A stretch of DNA of 64,000 bases from Venturia oleaginea (taxonomy: Eukaryota; Ascomycota; Dothideomycetes; Venturiales; Venturiaceae): assembly GCA_013176395.1 (NCBI GenBank), contig JABMLP010000027.1, positions 434,001 through 498,000 on the forward strand. The letters are read 5' to 3'. A program made the position numbers and the translations under genes. Positions 11,058-22,900 of this stretch are shown here, piece after piece. The notes below the pieces were generated by a model, which saw only the letters and a list, made by a program, of their open reading frames with translations, searched no databases and was not told where the DNA came from. Numbering within the stretch: the first letter of the stretch is position 1; every line of letters starts with the position of its first letter.

Positions 11058-11681
11058 ATATCCAGTGAGGAATCTGTATATAGCCATATAAAGGAGGGGA
11101 GGAAGAAATTCGACTCGAGGCATTTCCTGCATTTGTGAAATGAAGTTTGTTGCATTTGTCAATTTACAAGAGCTGGCCCGCTGCATAAACAGCACATCTG
11201 ACAAAAAGCGGGAAATGGCATAAACAAATGAAATATTCAGCTCAGTATATTCTCTCAGCTATGTGTTTTACATTCGAACCGTTCACCATTTGGCGCTGTA
11301 GCTTTCACCGTTTTCCCGCAAAATCATTCATGCCATGTCCTTCAACGTGCAAACAGCCAGCCAATCAGCGGTGTGTAAATGTCACGTTCCAAAGGCAGAC
11401 GCAATCAAAACCGTGGACAACAAACGAAACCGAGGTCCAATTATTAATACTCATCCAGATGATATTCACAGCGAGCTCGTCAATCCAGACTGATCCAGTG
11501 CCACCAAGAACTCGACTCAAATTGAGACACCGTGCCAAACCCGACAACGGAACCCTCCATTTTCATGCTGCGAGAACATCAATTGAGATTGGCATCATAT
11601 CTAGATAATGCTATTTGAATGTTCCATTCGTAATCTCTACAGGCGAGAAGTGCAACTAAATTGACTGAAGAGGCTATGATC
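11058..11681. other. Intergenic, no gene seen
   Basis: Region after the CX9C gene. No gene recognised. Confidence 0.5.
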
Positions 11682-11987
11682 ATTGTGGTTTGTGTATCAA
11701 CGTGGACAATCTTCAAGTTTAAACTGACTGACTGAGTAATTCTAAGAGCTCTACCCTACAGCAAATCCTAGCTGGAACATAAAGATCGGTTAATTCCTAC
11801 CCCCTCAGTAATAAAAACTCCTTTAAAAAGGCTCGGTGTAGCGTAAAAGCCTCCGGAACGGTACTATCCGAGTCTTTAGCCTTCAAAGCATCACCTTGGC
11901 GTAGATTACCTAGGTAGAATTGCGGGCATCACTCAGTTAGTCAGTCAAAAACTTGAAGAATATCTACGTTGATGCACAAATGTCAAT
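11682..11987 (+). mobile_element. Foldback/MITE-like element, copy A
   Basis: About 306 bp bounded by imperfect inverted repeats of about 50 bp: TTTGTGTATCAACGTGGA on the left, and on the right the complement of TTTGTGCATCAACGTAGA. Both continue into CTGACTGACTGAGT-like sequence. It is non-coding. It is homologous in reverse orientation to the outer element at 41273-43147, sharing the ends and internal blocks such as the ones around CTCCGGA and TTATTACTGA. Exact ends and target duplication are not certain. Confidence 0.8.
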
Positions 11988-12355
11988 CTGTTGTAGCAGA
12001 TGATCTATGCATCTCTCAAAATAGCTCTAGCCTTGCAACTACATACTGCTGTGTATGGTGGTTCTGACCCGATGATGATGAAGAAGGAAAGTCCTTGATT
12101 CAAATTCAATACCGATGAGATGGGTAGTCACAATCTTTGATCTCGTCAGCGAAAAACGATTGAGATCGATCTTGATTGACGTGGAATATGAACTCTTTCG
12201 AATCGTATCTTACAATTGTCCTAAACTACCTGATACTTGAGTAGGTTCCTACATATAGCCACACTCCCTTCCAATCCTAGAATCACAAGGCTTTCAGAGA
12301 CCTTGCATTTTAGAAGACATACACACGCTATCGTGTAATCCCCAAACAACCCTAA
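11988..12355. other. Intergenic, no gene seen
   Basis: Separates the foldback element from the UBX gene's 3' end. No gene recognised. Confidence 0.5.
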
Positions 12356-13970
12356 TCACCTCCTCTCATCCTCATCATCATTCTTCGGTTGCGTATCAAG
12401 ACTATTCCCATTATAAAACTCTTGATCCTCTTTCTCCGCCCTCTGATCAGCAAGCGTCCGAATCATAGCACTAGATCTTGAACTCCCATTTCCACCCTGC
12501 TGCTGCTGTCTTCCGACCTCATCACCCGGTTGACCCAATACCTGCCCACCAGCATCATGATTGCCAATCGTCTGCTCAGTAAAAGTGCCACCTCTTAGCC
12601 ATCTAGCAGCACCACCGAGCGTCCCAGTGACGGCTCCAAGAGTACCGGCTACCAGTCCATATGCTCCGAGTGCGGCGTTGTAAGGAAGAGCTAGCATACC
12701 ATCTGGATCTCCGGAGTAAGCTTCTGTGTAATTAGATACTGGTTGGAGGACTAGTGTTGCGCTTGGTAGTAAATCTAGATCACGGAGGGTGCTGTTTTCT
12801 TCGGATATGGTTATTGCACGAGCCGGTTGAGGTGGAAGAATGTGTTTGAATGTATAAGGAGCTTTCGAGTCCAGATTCGAGTCTATCCACGGACGAATAT
12901 CATGGGTAAGCGTCGCATCTGCAGCGAATTGATTTCGTATCGTTCCGCCATCCAGAAGACGAACCTGGAGATTCGCTGTCTTCGCATTTGATAATCTAGC
13001 CAATCTTGACGATTGTGCATTTGGTGTCGGTTCCGATTCTGCTGCCTGATTCAAACGTAGCCGCTTTTCCTCCGCTTGTCGAGCCTTACGCTCAGCCTTA
13101 TCCAATTCTATTTTTGCCAATATCCTCTCCTTCTCGCCCTTGTTTTGTATTTGTCTTTGTCTTTGCTGGGCTAGCCAGTCTGCTCTTGCTTGGTCTTTGG
13201 CCGGAGCCGGTTCTGCTCGTTGTTTGCCCTTTGCTTTCGAAGCAAGGTCACGTTCTTTGCGTAGTTCTTGTGCTGTTGTTACAGGTGCGGAATCTTGTTG
13301 TGTGGGTGTAGGTGTAGATGGGGGAGAAGATGTCGTAGCTGGAGTAGCTTGTGAATGCAGGCTTGGAGCTTGGGTTCTAGTTCCTGCAGCAGGTATCGTG
13401 GGAGTACTCGACGAAGTCAACTGTAGTCCTGGCGACGGTACGGGCGCATTGGGGACTGGATGCTCAATCTTCTCTTCTCCCAAAGCTCTATAAAGCCGCT
13501 CTCTGAAGTCGTCGTATTCAGTTCCAGAAGTGAGGGTTTCTCGAAGCTGGCCGTTACTATGGAATGTTAGCTGGTGAATGTCGCGTATCGCTGACGTGCA
13601 CACTGTATAACCACCAGGAGTGGTACCACATTGATTGGGCAGAAAGCTGCAAGGAAACCAGCTTCCTGTGAGCCGGCCTGTAGCCTCAAAACAACGGCTT
13701 TGGTGGTTAGGATTTGGGCGACCTTGTAGTCTATCAGCTACAGCGACCTTCATGCAAGGACAGCTTATTGTTCGCGCCACGCACCTGTTCCTCTTTCAGC
13801 CATTCGTTCTCCCACTTGGAGCTTTCTGTTTCATCATCTAACGGTGTCTGTTAGTAGGCGTAGATTGTATGACTACGAGTGGAATGCATACCTCTCACGA
13901 AGCATGCAACCGACTTGGATTGTTGAATCGCAAGAGCAATGCCGCTCTGTAAGTCGCCTTGATGGAACAT
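12356..13970 (-). CDS. UBX-domain protein, UBXN4/erasin-like (ERAD)
   Basis: Probable Cdc48/p97 adaptor at the ER. Four exons, 13970-13892, 13837-13785, 13722-13604 and 13556-12356, close in frame to 483 residues. The N-terminus is a thioredoxin-like UAS-type domain (MFHQGDLQSGIALAIQQSKSV, then WENEWLKEEQVAQILTTKAV and LLVVIHNGQLRE), spread over the three short exons. A long charged coiled-coil linker follows (KDQARADWLAQQRQRQIQ and on). The UBX domain lies at about residues 283-365 (ANLQVRLLDGG to ATLVLQPV). A Gly/Ala-rich hydrophobic stretch then follows (about 378-400), which in UBXN4/Ubx7-type proteins is the membrane hairpin. The single-frame 474-codon ORF starting in the third exon's region is not the real start. 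Confidence 0.85.
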
Positions 13971-14563
13971 GGCGTTTGCATATATATCACTCGTAAGTAA
14001 GTCCAAAGGGTGGCAGGCGAATATGAGTTGAGAGACATGTATTGGATCGCGTCGTTGTATATAGGTCAACGGATAGCACGCGGTCGTAACGAGATCAAAA
14101 CGGCCGGGAACTTCTTGTCAATCTGTCACTTCACGGCCAGCACGATAAAACATTACAACTATAGTCAAAAAAGAGGGTCGCCCTCTGGTTCGTTATCTAC
14201 AATTTGAACCCAACGCATTATGATATAACGACGGATCCTCTCGCCCAATGTGAAACTCTGACAAGAGAAATCAGCTGTAATATGAAGTGCTCAACTAAAA
14301 CGTGTAAATCTTCTTCCTTCTGAATCCTGTGCAAATCATGAATGAGGGCGAGTCTCTGTCGCAGTCTGTCCGTTGAAAAAAAAAAACATGCTGCTCGCCT
14401 CCTCGCACAACGCAGCACCAGGACACCATACGCCCCGTAATTTGATACTTTGGCGCTCGGTCGAAAACAAGTGTATATTTGGTATGTCCAAGCCGAGACC
14501 ATCCTCTATATCTGCCAAACCCTAGGGATCCAGCTCAACCAATGAGATGGAGTAGAACTTTAT
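13971..14563. other. Intergenic, no gene seen
   Basis: Promoter of the UBX gene and 3' region of the Rac gene. Short ORFs only. Confidence 0.5.
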
Positions 14564-15443
14564 TTATAGGATGACGCAAGACCTGCTCTTCTTGGACTTT
14601 GGTGGAGGACGGGGACTGAGAACAGCTCTGGAAATGGCATATCAGTATCGGCACGTATTGAGTCGTGCATTTGACGGATGGTAACTGCTCACCTGATAGC
14701 TTCATCGAACACGCTCTTCAAGTTCCTTTGTGTCAAAGCTGAGCATTCCAGATATTTCTGGGCCTTGATCTCCCGGCTAATTTGTAGCGCCTCTTCATAC
14801 TGCACAGGCTGCGTGCGCATTTTCCTCATGCTCTCCTTAGTAGCCTCATCGTCTCGCAGATCGAGTTTGGTTCCAACAAGAATGATCGGGACACCGGGTG
14901 CATGATGTTCAATTTCGGGCGCCCACTTGTGACGTACAATGTTAGCATGGCTTTATGCTACTTTCCTCGGACGATAGTTCTCACCTTTGCCTTGACGTTG
15001 TCAAAGGAAGCGCGGCTAACGATCGAGAAGCAAATCAGGAATACGTCGGTTTGTGGGTATGAGAGAGGTCGGAGTCTGTCATAATCTTCCTGGCCGGCTG
15101 TATCCCAGAGTCCAAGACTTATCGGCTTGCCATCTACCATAACATTTGCCGAGTAGTTGTCGAACCTGGAGCGGTGTCAGAGGGGTTTCGAGCGTTGGAA
15201 TAAGGGCAAGCCATACACGGTAGGAATATATTCACCGGGGAAGGCATTCGTTGTGTAGGAGATGAGCAGACATGTCTACCGAGAGTTAGCTTCCGCCTTC
15301 TGCCGATTCGGATTGATCATGTACCTTGCCAACAGCTCCGTCTCCTGTGACTACGCACTGTGAAAGTATGTTAGCGGTGCCACGGTCATCTGTGGGCGAG
15401 ATCGGCGGACCTTGAGCGACTGGGTGGGTGGTGCAGAAGCCAT
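14564..15443 (-). CDS. racA: Rho-family GTPase, Rac type
   Basis: Small GTPase controlling actin and polarised hyphal growth at the plasma membrane. Six exons, 15443-15411, 15357-15325, 15275-15217, 15165-14985, 14925-14693 and 14627-14564, close to 200 residues. The P-loop GDGAVGKT is at 16-23. The effector loop [18 protein letters not shown] spans an intron. Switch II is [17 protein letters not shown], and the guanine-specificity motifs are GTKLDLRDD and ECSAL. It ends with a basic stretch and a CVIL box; the final Leu predicts geranylgeranylation. Sequence features favour Rac over Cdc42. The first intron has an unusual GTCCGC donor. AATAAA follows the stop directly. Confidence 0.95.
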
Positions 15444-16618
15444 CGTGGGTGGATAAACAGTAGTGGTGTGGTCGGAGACTTTGGATCTATGTGCGCTTCC
15501 GAGGGCAGCTTGGATTTCAGCGACGCGGGTTTGGAGACTTTCTGGCTAGCTCTGTGCGGTATCTTGGATTAGCGACTGCTGTGGAGCGTGAAGCTCGTTG
15601 ACATGATGGGCATCTTGTTACCGTTGGGTAAGAGACGCTGGGATAAGTCGGAAGCAGCACGGACTGAGGGTATCGGGAGGCGAAGCAAGGTCAAGGGATG
15701 GGGAATTCGATCCTTGCGCGTGCGCTGCGGCCTTGATAGTAGCTGGTCGTGCTGGGACTGGGTATAGCCGATGTTGTTTTAACGACCAGCGCGTCCACTC
15801 GAGCGTGATACTGAGTTAGGGGTGTTTCCTAAGCAAGTGGGAGCGTATGGGGTGGGAGATGTAGGAGGTATGCTGGCTATGTGTCTTCGACGGGTGCTTG
15901 ACAGCCGAAACTCTTTGGATACTCTGACACAGCAGATGCTTGGAGGGCAGGAGGGAGTGGAGTGGAGTTTTGTAAAGACGGAGCTGCGAACCTGTAATGG
16001 AAGCAGCTCAATGACTCGGGGATACTGATTTCGACGCCAGTTGCCGAGTTGGCCACTAGCAGAGCAGAGACCGAATAAAATCACTGAGAGATAGATTATT
16101 TGGCCTGCCATCTTAAGCGCTCCAGAGTCACATGTCTGCACCGCCATGCGTGTGCGTGATAAACCGGGACTCTTGAGGGTCTGGAGGCGGTGCGGTCTTG
16201 GGCGTTGATAGGCTCTGTCCCTCTCATTGTTCTCTGGGTATATATGCAGGTGCTAACGCTCCCTCCAGCATAGTACAATAACGTTAACGTTCAACAACCT
16301 CTAATCCATCGTCCGCGCAATGACGACTTCAATCGACTTAGGTTCCAACTTGTGCGCCGTAACAACAACTTCAAGGCAACTAGAATCCTTTGCAAACATG
16401 ACAAATACTCGACTCCAGTGAGCCCCTGGAGAACCTGCAGCCACAAACTCCTTCATGTCTTCTCCATTCCATAGCCAGTTCGCGCCCCCATTCTTCATGA
16501 TGATCCGTGGCTTGAACCTGGCCGAACACATGTTCGTTCGAATTCTGGTGCAGCAGTTGCCTTTTAATAGAAGATGATTTGCAGTTGCCTTTAATAGAAG
16601 ATGATTTGCAGTTGCCTT
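15444..16618. other. Intergenic, Rac promoter side
   Basis: A 122-codon minus-strand ORF (15779-16147) has a hydrophobic N-terminus but no other support. The 3' part overlaps the 28-bp repeats at 16552-16637. Confidence 0.45.
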
Positions 16619-16637
16619 TCAATAGAAGATGATTTGC
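16552..16637. repeat. 28-bp tandem repeat across the CMS1 stop codon
   Basis: Three near-identical copies of an AATAGAAGATGATTTGCAGT-containing unit. The copy inside CMS1 supplies its last codons and the stop; the other two lie in the 3' untranslated region. Confidence 0.93.
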
Positions 16638-17653
16638 GTATCTTTCTTCCCGTATCTCAATCGAAGTGCCGACTGATTCAGTAATTTCACAAGAGGAATC
16701 TGGAGCTCCTTCATGTCAAGTATACCGCGCTTCTTTGCGTCAATGTGAGACGCATCGATCACTATGCGCTTCAAGTCTTTCGCAGACAAAGCGCCTGCAG
16801 AATGGTCAGTGTGCAAAGCATTAGTCTCCGAAGGGCCAAACTTACCATCTTCGAGAAGCTCAAAAATCCTCTGAGGGGTACCTACGCCCATTGGCATTCT
16901 GTCGGCATGAACATTAGATGGTTGGATCATGAATGAACTGGATCAAAGATTTTTACCTCGTCTTTTTGCATGTCTCTACAGCTTCTGCGAGTTTGATATG
17001 TTTTGCAAACAGCTTTGTCACTGCAAAATCTTTTGACGAAAACGACTTCAGTGCTCTGCTTGTAGTTAGTTGGGGGAAATGTGTTGGATCAGATTAGGCA
17101 AACAACAAACCTGGTCACATCGGCTGCTCTCAGACCAGATAAGGCAACGACAATGGTATGAGGACTCCCATTCTCTGTCGGAGGCGCATTCAGTTTCTCT
17201 TTTAGTTTGGCGAAGTTTTGCAAGAACTTGGGCAGGTTTTCAAGCGTGCGTGGTTCCTCCCACGAACTTGTATCTAGTACCGCATTCGCTGTGAAGAGTT
17301 AGAAAATGAAGCGAGGTGTTGGATTTCTTCCTCATACCAGGCAAATATCGATCCTCTCTCTCAACTGTGCTCAAATTCGGTTCAAATCTCTTCGTCTGCT
17401 GAGCTACATGGTCGACCAGAAGTTGTCCGTCCATGCGCCCAATAGCAAGGTTCAGACCAAGCTTTTGGTCCAAGTCATCGTCGTTGATGTTTTTGGGCAC
17501 CTTTTTCTTGAATGCCTTCTTCTTCCTCTTCGCCTTCTTGCCGTCGTTTTCGTCGCCTCTCTTTCGCTTCCCTGCATTTTTATCTGAAGGCGACACTGAT
17601 CGATAGAGAGGCTCTATCAAGGGCACGCCGTTTCCAGATTCCTCATCAGACAT
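16619..17653 (-). CDS. CMS1: CMS1-like 90S pre-ribosome protein
   Basis: Nucleolar protein of the U3-containing 90S pre-ribosomal complex. Five exons, 17653-17338, 17288-17111, 17055-16957, 16898-16846 and 16794-16619, close to 273 residues. The acidic N-terminus is followed by a strongly basic nuclear/nucleolar signal (KRKRGDENDGKKAKRKKKAF). Then come LNLAIGRMDGQLLVDHVAQQ and a helicase-like fold without ATPase motifs: PHTIVVALSGLRAADVTRALK, MPMGVGTPQRIFELLEDG, and RIVIDASHIDAKKRGILDM. The G-T-P-x-R block and the DASH-like block are hallmarks of the CMS1/CMSS1 family. The stop codon sits in a 28-bp tandem repeat. Faces CENP-T head-to-head, with 223 bp between starts. Confidence 0.92.
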
Positions 17654-17876
17654 GGCGGGGACTTATTCTGAAGTTTTTCGTGTTGGAGAGAAAAAAGTTC
17701 GGTCCCTGTTGGACTTAAGCTGGAACGCCACAAACGCGTGCTTCAAACTCGATGCGCGACGAGACGCCAAACACAACCAACACCTCTAAGTTATTGTCTG
17801 AATTCTTAATGTTGACCGCTCCCGTTGATTGTGTCTCACACCATTGAATAATCTCTTCAATTCCAAGTCCATAACC

Positions 17877-19824
17877 ATGTCAGAACCATCCAAGAAGAAG
17901 CCGAGAATAACGGAAGATGTATGAGCTCTGCACCGCGTCGCATCGCATCGCATCGCAATCTGCTGCTAACATACTCTAGCTCCACGCTCTCGGGAAACTC
18001 GTACAAACCCCGAATACACCACAAGCCCGCACTCCAGTACCGCAAACATCGGCGAACAGAATAGTGGTCAGGACTCCAGGATCGGCAGCGGCAGCAGCAG
18101 CGAGGACGCCTACTGCGGGCGCAACCACTCACAGGGTACCGCGTCGAGCACAACCAACGACACCACATGCAATCAGAGCTCTACAACAGCGTCGCAATGC
18201 TGCACTCACACCTGGCGGTAATCGGCGGCGAAGTGCAAGGGTACAACGAGAGACTCCCAGGAATGATCTAAGACAATTGAGTCGAGTTCTCGCAAAGACA
18301 TCAAAGCCAGCTGAACCATCACCCGCTCCATCAGTACCAAGGAGACATAGCAGAAGTATTCTATACGATCAAGATGAACTGAGTCCCGTTGATCGACCAC
18401 CTCGGCTTTCCATGGCCTTAGGAGACCTGGACGACGACAGTTTTCATGAGAATCCACCAAGATTATCTCATGGCTGGGATCAAGATGAAGATACATTCGA
18501 AAACCCTCGACGTGCCATGCTCAATGCAAGAGATCGACGATCACTCGGCGGTTTCGGTGAGCTTAGTTTTCAAGAATTGAATGAATTTGGCATGGATGAT
18601 CATGACAGGAGAATGGCACTGGAAGAGGAAGAAATGATGGACGAGGCGGAGGTCGATGATGACATGGACGACGAGCTAGACATGGACGGCGAGACTGGAG
18701 AGTTGCGAGAGCTCATGGATAGGCGGCAATCCGGGCGGAGTGAAGACATTGGTCCCAGCAGCTCGCCTGGCACGACGGGAGAACCCACATTTTTGTTCAG
18801 GATACCGGAACGGACGAGAAATTCCCTTCTACCTCCAGCAGTGGAAGATGAAGACCAAGACCAAGACCAACCAGAGGACGAACTAGCACCTGTGCAAGAC
18901 GCGGACGAAGCGCAATATGAAGACGATGGTTACGAAGATATCTACGATGAGGAAGAAGTCGCCACAGCACCACTTCGGGGTGACTCTCCTGCGCCAGAAG
19001 TACGACCACAAGCTCAAGCTAACAAATCTGCCACGCGTGCAAGGAAGGAAGTCAAGCTATCACGTCATGGAATGGAATATCCTTCTTTACCACCAACAGC
19101 CATCAAGCGCCTAGCCAGCACCTTTGCTCGTTCATATGGAGGGACCGGAAAGCTGAACAAAGAGACACTCACTGCCATATCACAAACATCGGACTGGTTC
19201 TTCGAACAGATCTCCGAGGATTTATCTGCATATGCTGATCATGCTGGACGGAAGACGATTAAGGAAAGTGATGTTATCACGCTCATGAAACGGTATGTTG
19301 TTTCTGCTTCCATGTACTCAAAATATGCCCCGAGACGAACCCTAGTTTGCTTCATAGATGAGGGACGAGGCCCAGCTCCGGAACTATATCGGGAAATCTT
19401 AATCAGCATTATGCCCAATGAAACCGCTCTTCCCACTTTACCTACCCACCGTGAACACCTTGGAATTGCAGTTGGAAATCATCTTCGGCATCTTCCACCG
19501 CCATCCCAAGGTGATCACTGTAGGTGGGTTATATGTGAAGAGCGATGTTATCGGCTTGCCTATCTGTCCCTTGTGCACATAGGTCTACGTCATATCCAGC
19601 CGCTCCTCAAAAGGACAAGGCCCATGGTATCTTAAATCTCTTGTTGTACACTGCTAATATACATTTTCTTCAGACAACGCCTGCTCAACAATTCAAATAC
19701 ACCGTTTTCTCTTGCACAGAAGTTCCTACCGCGAGAGTTATTACAAGAAGTCCGGATGGCGCCGCCAAGTGGGAAGAATAAAAAGCGGAAGAGATCGAGG
19801 TTGGAGACGATCGACGAGGAGTAA
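17877..19824 (+). CDS. Inner kinetochore protein CENP-T (Cnn1 family)
   Basis: DNA-binding histone-fold subunit of the constitutive centromere network; its N-terminal tail recruits the NDC80 complex. Three exons, 17877-17918, 17980-19292 and 19674-19824, give 501 residues. The N-terminal half is Arg/Ser/Pro-rich (many S/T-P sites), and the middle is very acidic. The C-terminal histone fold starts at about residue 370 (VKLSRHGMEYPSLPPTAIKR, then SDWFFEQISEDLSAYADHAG and RKTIKESDVITLMKR). It continues in exon 3 with TPFSLAQKFLPRELLQEVRM, which is diagnostic of CENP-T. The second intron is 381 nt, much longer than others here, and stays open in frame for most of its length. The stop lies 26 bp from the convergent SHY1 stop. 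Confidence 0.9.
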
Positions 19825-19850
19825 TTGTTGTGAACGTCGTTTGGGAAATA

Positions 19851-21031
19851 TCACCACTCTCTGTTCTGTCGGACTCTTTGAGATGTTATCGAGCGCTTTT
19901 TTTTGACGACCATCCAGAGCATTACTGCGGTTGCCAGGGACAGAGTGTACCTATGGAATCTGTTAGCAATGTGGCTTTGGGGGAGCTCAGCCTATGGAGA
20001 GTGGGAGCTGAAGGTGACGGATAAGAGGCTCATCATGAATTGAGTCCTCTTACCAATCTTGACGACATACATCCTTCTGAATTTCAGTAGGGTGAAATGA
20101 CGAAACATACCATGTGAAAATGTACTGCGCATGATTGTTTCTCAAGTGCACCTCTGGACTCCTTCCAATCGGAATGCCCTTCGCCTCCCTGCTTTGCTCT
20201 TCCAAAAAGTCCCCCACCAAAGTCTCCTCAACCCATACGGGCTGAGCACCGGTCATACTAGCCATCTGCGCAACATCCGGGAAATACCACTCATCAATCC
20301 CAGGATTATTATCAGGCGTAAACATGTTCTTCTTATACGGCTCCCTCAGCAGCCCCTCCACCGTAACCTCCCCTCTCGGTAGCCCGGCCGGCCTCGTTTC
20401 TTTATCTTTAAACTCCTTCTTAATCCAACCCCTACACACCAAAATCGTCGAACCATTCGGTCTTTCCAAAGGCGTAACAACCAAATATCCATTCTCACCT
20501 TCGTGTATACGTGGTCCGATCAGCATTTCTTGATCATGTCTGTAGGTTCCTGTTGCGCGGATTCGGCGGTAATCGAATTCTTTGATGGCGGTGGGATCGA
20601 TGTGGGGTGGGAGTTCTAAGGGATCGCGGATGAGACGGTCTTCAAAGCGGGCGATTAGGTCGGCTTTCCAGTTTAAACGGTGGACTTGCCAGCAGCCGAG
20701 GGCGAAGGCGGTTATGGGCATTAATGCTGTTTATGTAATGTTAGAATTGGTGGGTTGTTGGATGGGGGGGAAAGGGATTTGGGGTACCAAGGAGGATGAG
20801 GCCCGGACCATGTTTTCGGTTTGTAGACACGAGACGGGAGGGGAGGTCTACTACCGATGTGAATCCGGGCTCATCTGCTGGGTTTGCATAGCAGCGTTTT
20901 TGATGTCTTTGAAATGTTCGGGCGCATTGGAGGCGCCATCGGAGGCGGAGGGGTATTGTTGGGTTTAAGTATGGTTTCTGAGAAACTTTGATGATTGAGA
21001 ATTGGCGTATGAAGACTCTCGGGGAGTTCAT
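19851..21031 (-). CDS. SHY1: SURF1/SHY1, cytochrome c oxidase assembly
   Basis: Inner-membrane mitochondrial factor for Cox1 maturation. Exons 21031-20788, 20726-20111 and 19950-19851 give 319 residues. The first 55 residues are Arg-rich and lack acidic residues, as expected for a presequence. The first transmembrane segment crosses the first intron (GPGLILLALMPITAFALGCW). The SURF1 domain includes FEDRLIRDP, FDYRRIRATGTY, GYLVVTPLERPNG and CRGWIKKEF. HLRNNHAQYIFTW leads into the second transmembrane segment (YTLSLATAVMLWMVV) in exon 3. The 160-nt second intron removes an in-frame shadow ORF end. An in-frame ATG at 21058 would add nine residues. Confidence 0.93.
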
Positions 21032-21259
21032 GATGGAACAATTGAGGTTATCGAGCATCGAGTTGTCGAGTTCGGTGGGTGTTTTTCGCTCCCGCGATTA
21101 GTCGTAGATTAGATTAGATTAGATTGAATCATCCCTGTCTTTGAAAAAGTTCATCCAAGATTCGGTCGCCGAAGACGAACACGGCAACAGCCACATTATT
21201 TGCGATAATTCCATCCCGCAGGAACTGTTGGGTATACACGTGTCCGTCTTCTCGAAATC

Positions 21260-22490
21260 ATGTCTAAAGACATCGTTGCAGAGCCTGTTGCTACCGAAGT
21301 CAAGGTCAAGAAGGAAAAGTCAAAGAAGCGCAAGACGGAGACTGAGGAGACCCCCGAGATACCAAAGAAGGAAAAGTCGAAGAAACGCAAGACTGATGAA
21401 ATCGACGAACCCGAGCCCGTCTCCGAGAAGAAATCGAAGAAGGAAAAGAAAGCCAAGAGTCAGGAGGTTTCTGAAGTGATTTCCGAGAAGAATTCGAAGA
21501 AGTCCAAGACGTCAAAGAACGATGGCGAGGAGGAAATGGTGAAGACCGAGGAGAAGACGTCAAAAAAGGAGAAGAAATCCAAATCTATATCCAACTCCGA
21601 AAATGAGGTCGCGGAACCAGAATCGGAATCAAAGCCCAAAAAGGAGAAATCCAAGAAGCGGAAAATCGACCATGTAGCCGAAGGAGCAGAATTTATCAAA
21701 CTCGATGACGCTCCAGAAGATGCCGCCCCAAAGTCCAAGAAGGCAAAGAAATCCAAGTCAGAGGAGAAGAGAGACGAGGAAATGACTGATGCACCAGCAA
21801 CCCCAAAAGCCGCCAAGAAGAACAAATCTGGATCCCAAAAGAAGAAAGAGAAGAAGGCTAAAGCTGCACTCCAAGCGGAAGGCGGTGTCACCTCCGTCGA
21901 AGCTGTGGAAGCCCGAGTAGCAGCTGATGCCTCAGCCAAAGAAGAAGCTGGTGAGGGTTCAGCGAAAAAGGTCTCGAAGAAGGGAGCACGATTCATTGTT
22001 TTTGTTGGAAATCTTCCATACACGGCTACTCAAGAACTCCTCCAAGCCCACTTCAAGAAGATTGAGCCTGTCTCCATCCGCCTCCTTACCGACAAAGAGA
22101 CGGGTAAATCAAAGGGAACGGCGTTCGTCGAGTTGAAAGACTGGGATCGTATGAATACCGCTTTGAAGCTGTACCACCACAGTCAGTTCGATGATGGATC
22201 TGGAAAGAAGGTTAGGAAAATCAATGTGGAGCTATCGTAAGTCTACGTCTTCCTCTTCGGATGTATCCAATCTAATCTAACAAAATCACAGAGCCGGCGG
22301 CGGAGGCAAAGGCGCAAATCGCCACGAGAAGATCAAAGTCAAGAACGACAAGTTGTACGAAGAGCGACGACAGGACGCCAAGAAATCGAAGGAGGGTGAC
22401 GGTGACGGTGACGGAAACGATGGTAAGCAGGCTGCTGCTGATAAGCTTGCTGGTATCCATCCTTCGAGGAGGGCGCAGATGGGTGCTTGA
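21260..22490 (+). CDS. Nucleolar RRM protein, Nop6-like
   Basis: Probable 40S ribosome biogenesis factor. Exons 21260-22236 and 22292-22490 give 391 residues. Residues 1-235 are built from Lys/Glu-rich repeats (variants of K-K-E-K-S-K-K-R-K-T), predicted disordered and nucleolar. One RRM lies at about residues 243-326, with RNP2-like FVGNLPY and RNP1-like KSKGTAFVEL. A short basic/Gly tail ends the protein. A single C-terminal RRM after a KKE-type tail is the Nop6 layout. The intron splits a Ser codon (TC|A). Confidence 0.85.
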
Positions 22491-22900
22491 GTGTTACATT
22501 GTTGGATCGAGGGCTTGGTGGAGTTTATGGAAATTGGGTAATACACTGGAATCGATGGATAGACTGTTGCAAAACTGTTTTTGAGCAAGCCTGGCGTTTT
22601 GAGCGTTGCAAAGGCAATCTAAGAGTACGGACGGAGCAAAAGAATCCATGTAAGCCGCTCTCTTCAAGTTGACTTCATGGGTGGGGAGTCCGGTTATCAA
22701 TTTCAACAGCTCAAATCGGCAGCAAGAGCAGACTATACAATCCTACCAGGAGGCTATCAACAAAGGCTCTGTTTATCAATTTCTTCTGCTAGAACTCCTC
22801 CAGTCGCGACTAATACAGCTGCAGCTGCAATAGAAACTTCCCTCATGTCTCCAACCTCGTTTGCAATCCTCATCAGATGACCACCAGAAAACTCCCCCAG
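22491..22900. other. Intergenic, no gene seen
   Basis: 3' region of the Nop6-like gene. Confidence 0.5.

Noticed and set aside
12356..13780. 474-codon ORF start for the UBX protein
   Set aside because: Its first 74 codons read through two introns in wrong frames; the spliced model restores the thioredoxin-like N-terminus.
15779..16147. 122-codon minus ORF with a hydrophobic N-terminus
   Set aside because: Lies in the Rac upstream region, has no recognised motif and no downstream exon could be joined convincingly.
18064..19635. 523-codon single-frame ORF as the CENP-T protein
   Set aside because: It misses the N-terminal exon and runs into an intron; splicing at 19292/19674 restores the diagnostic CENP-T C-terminus.
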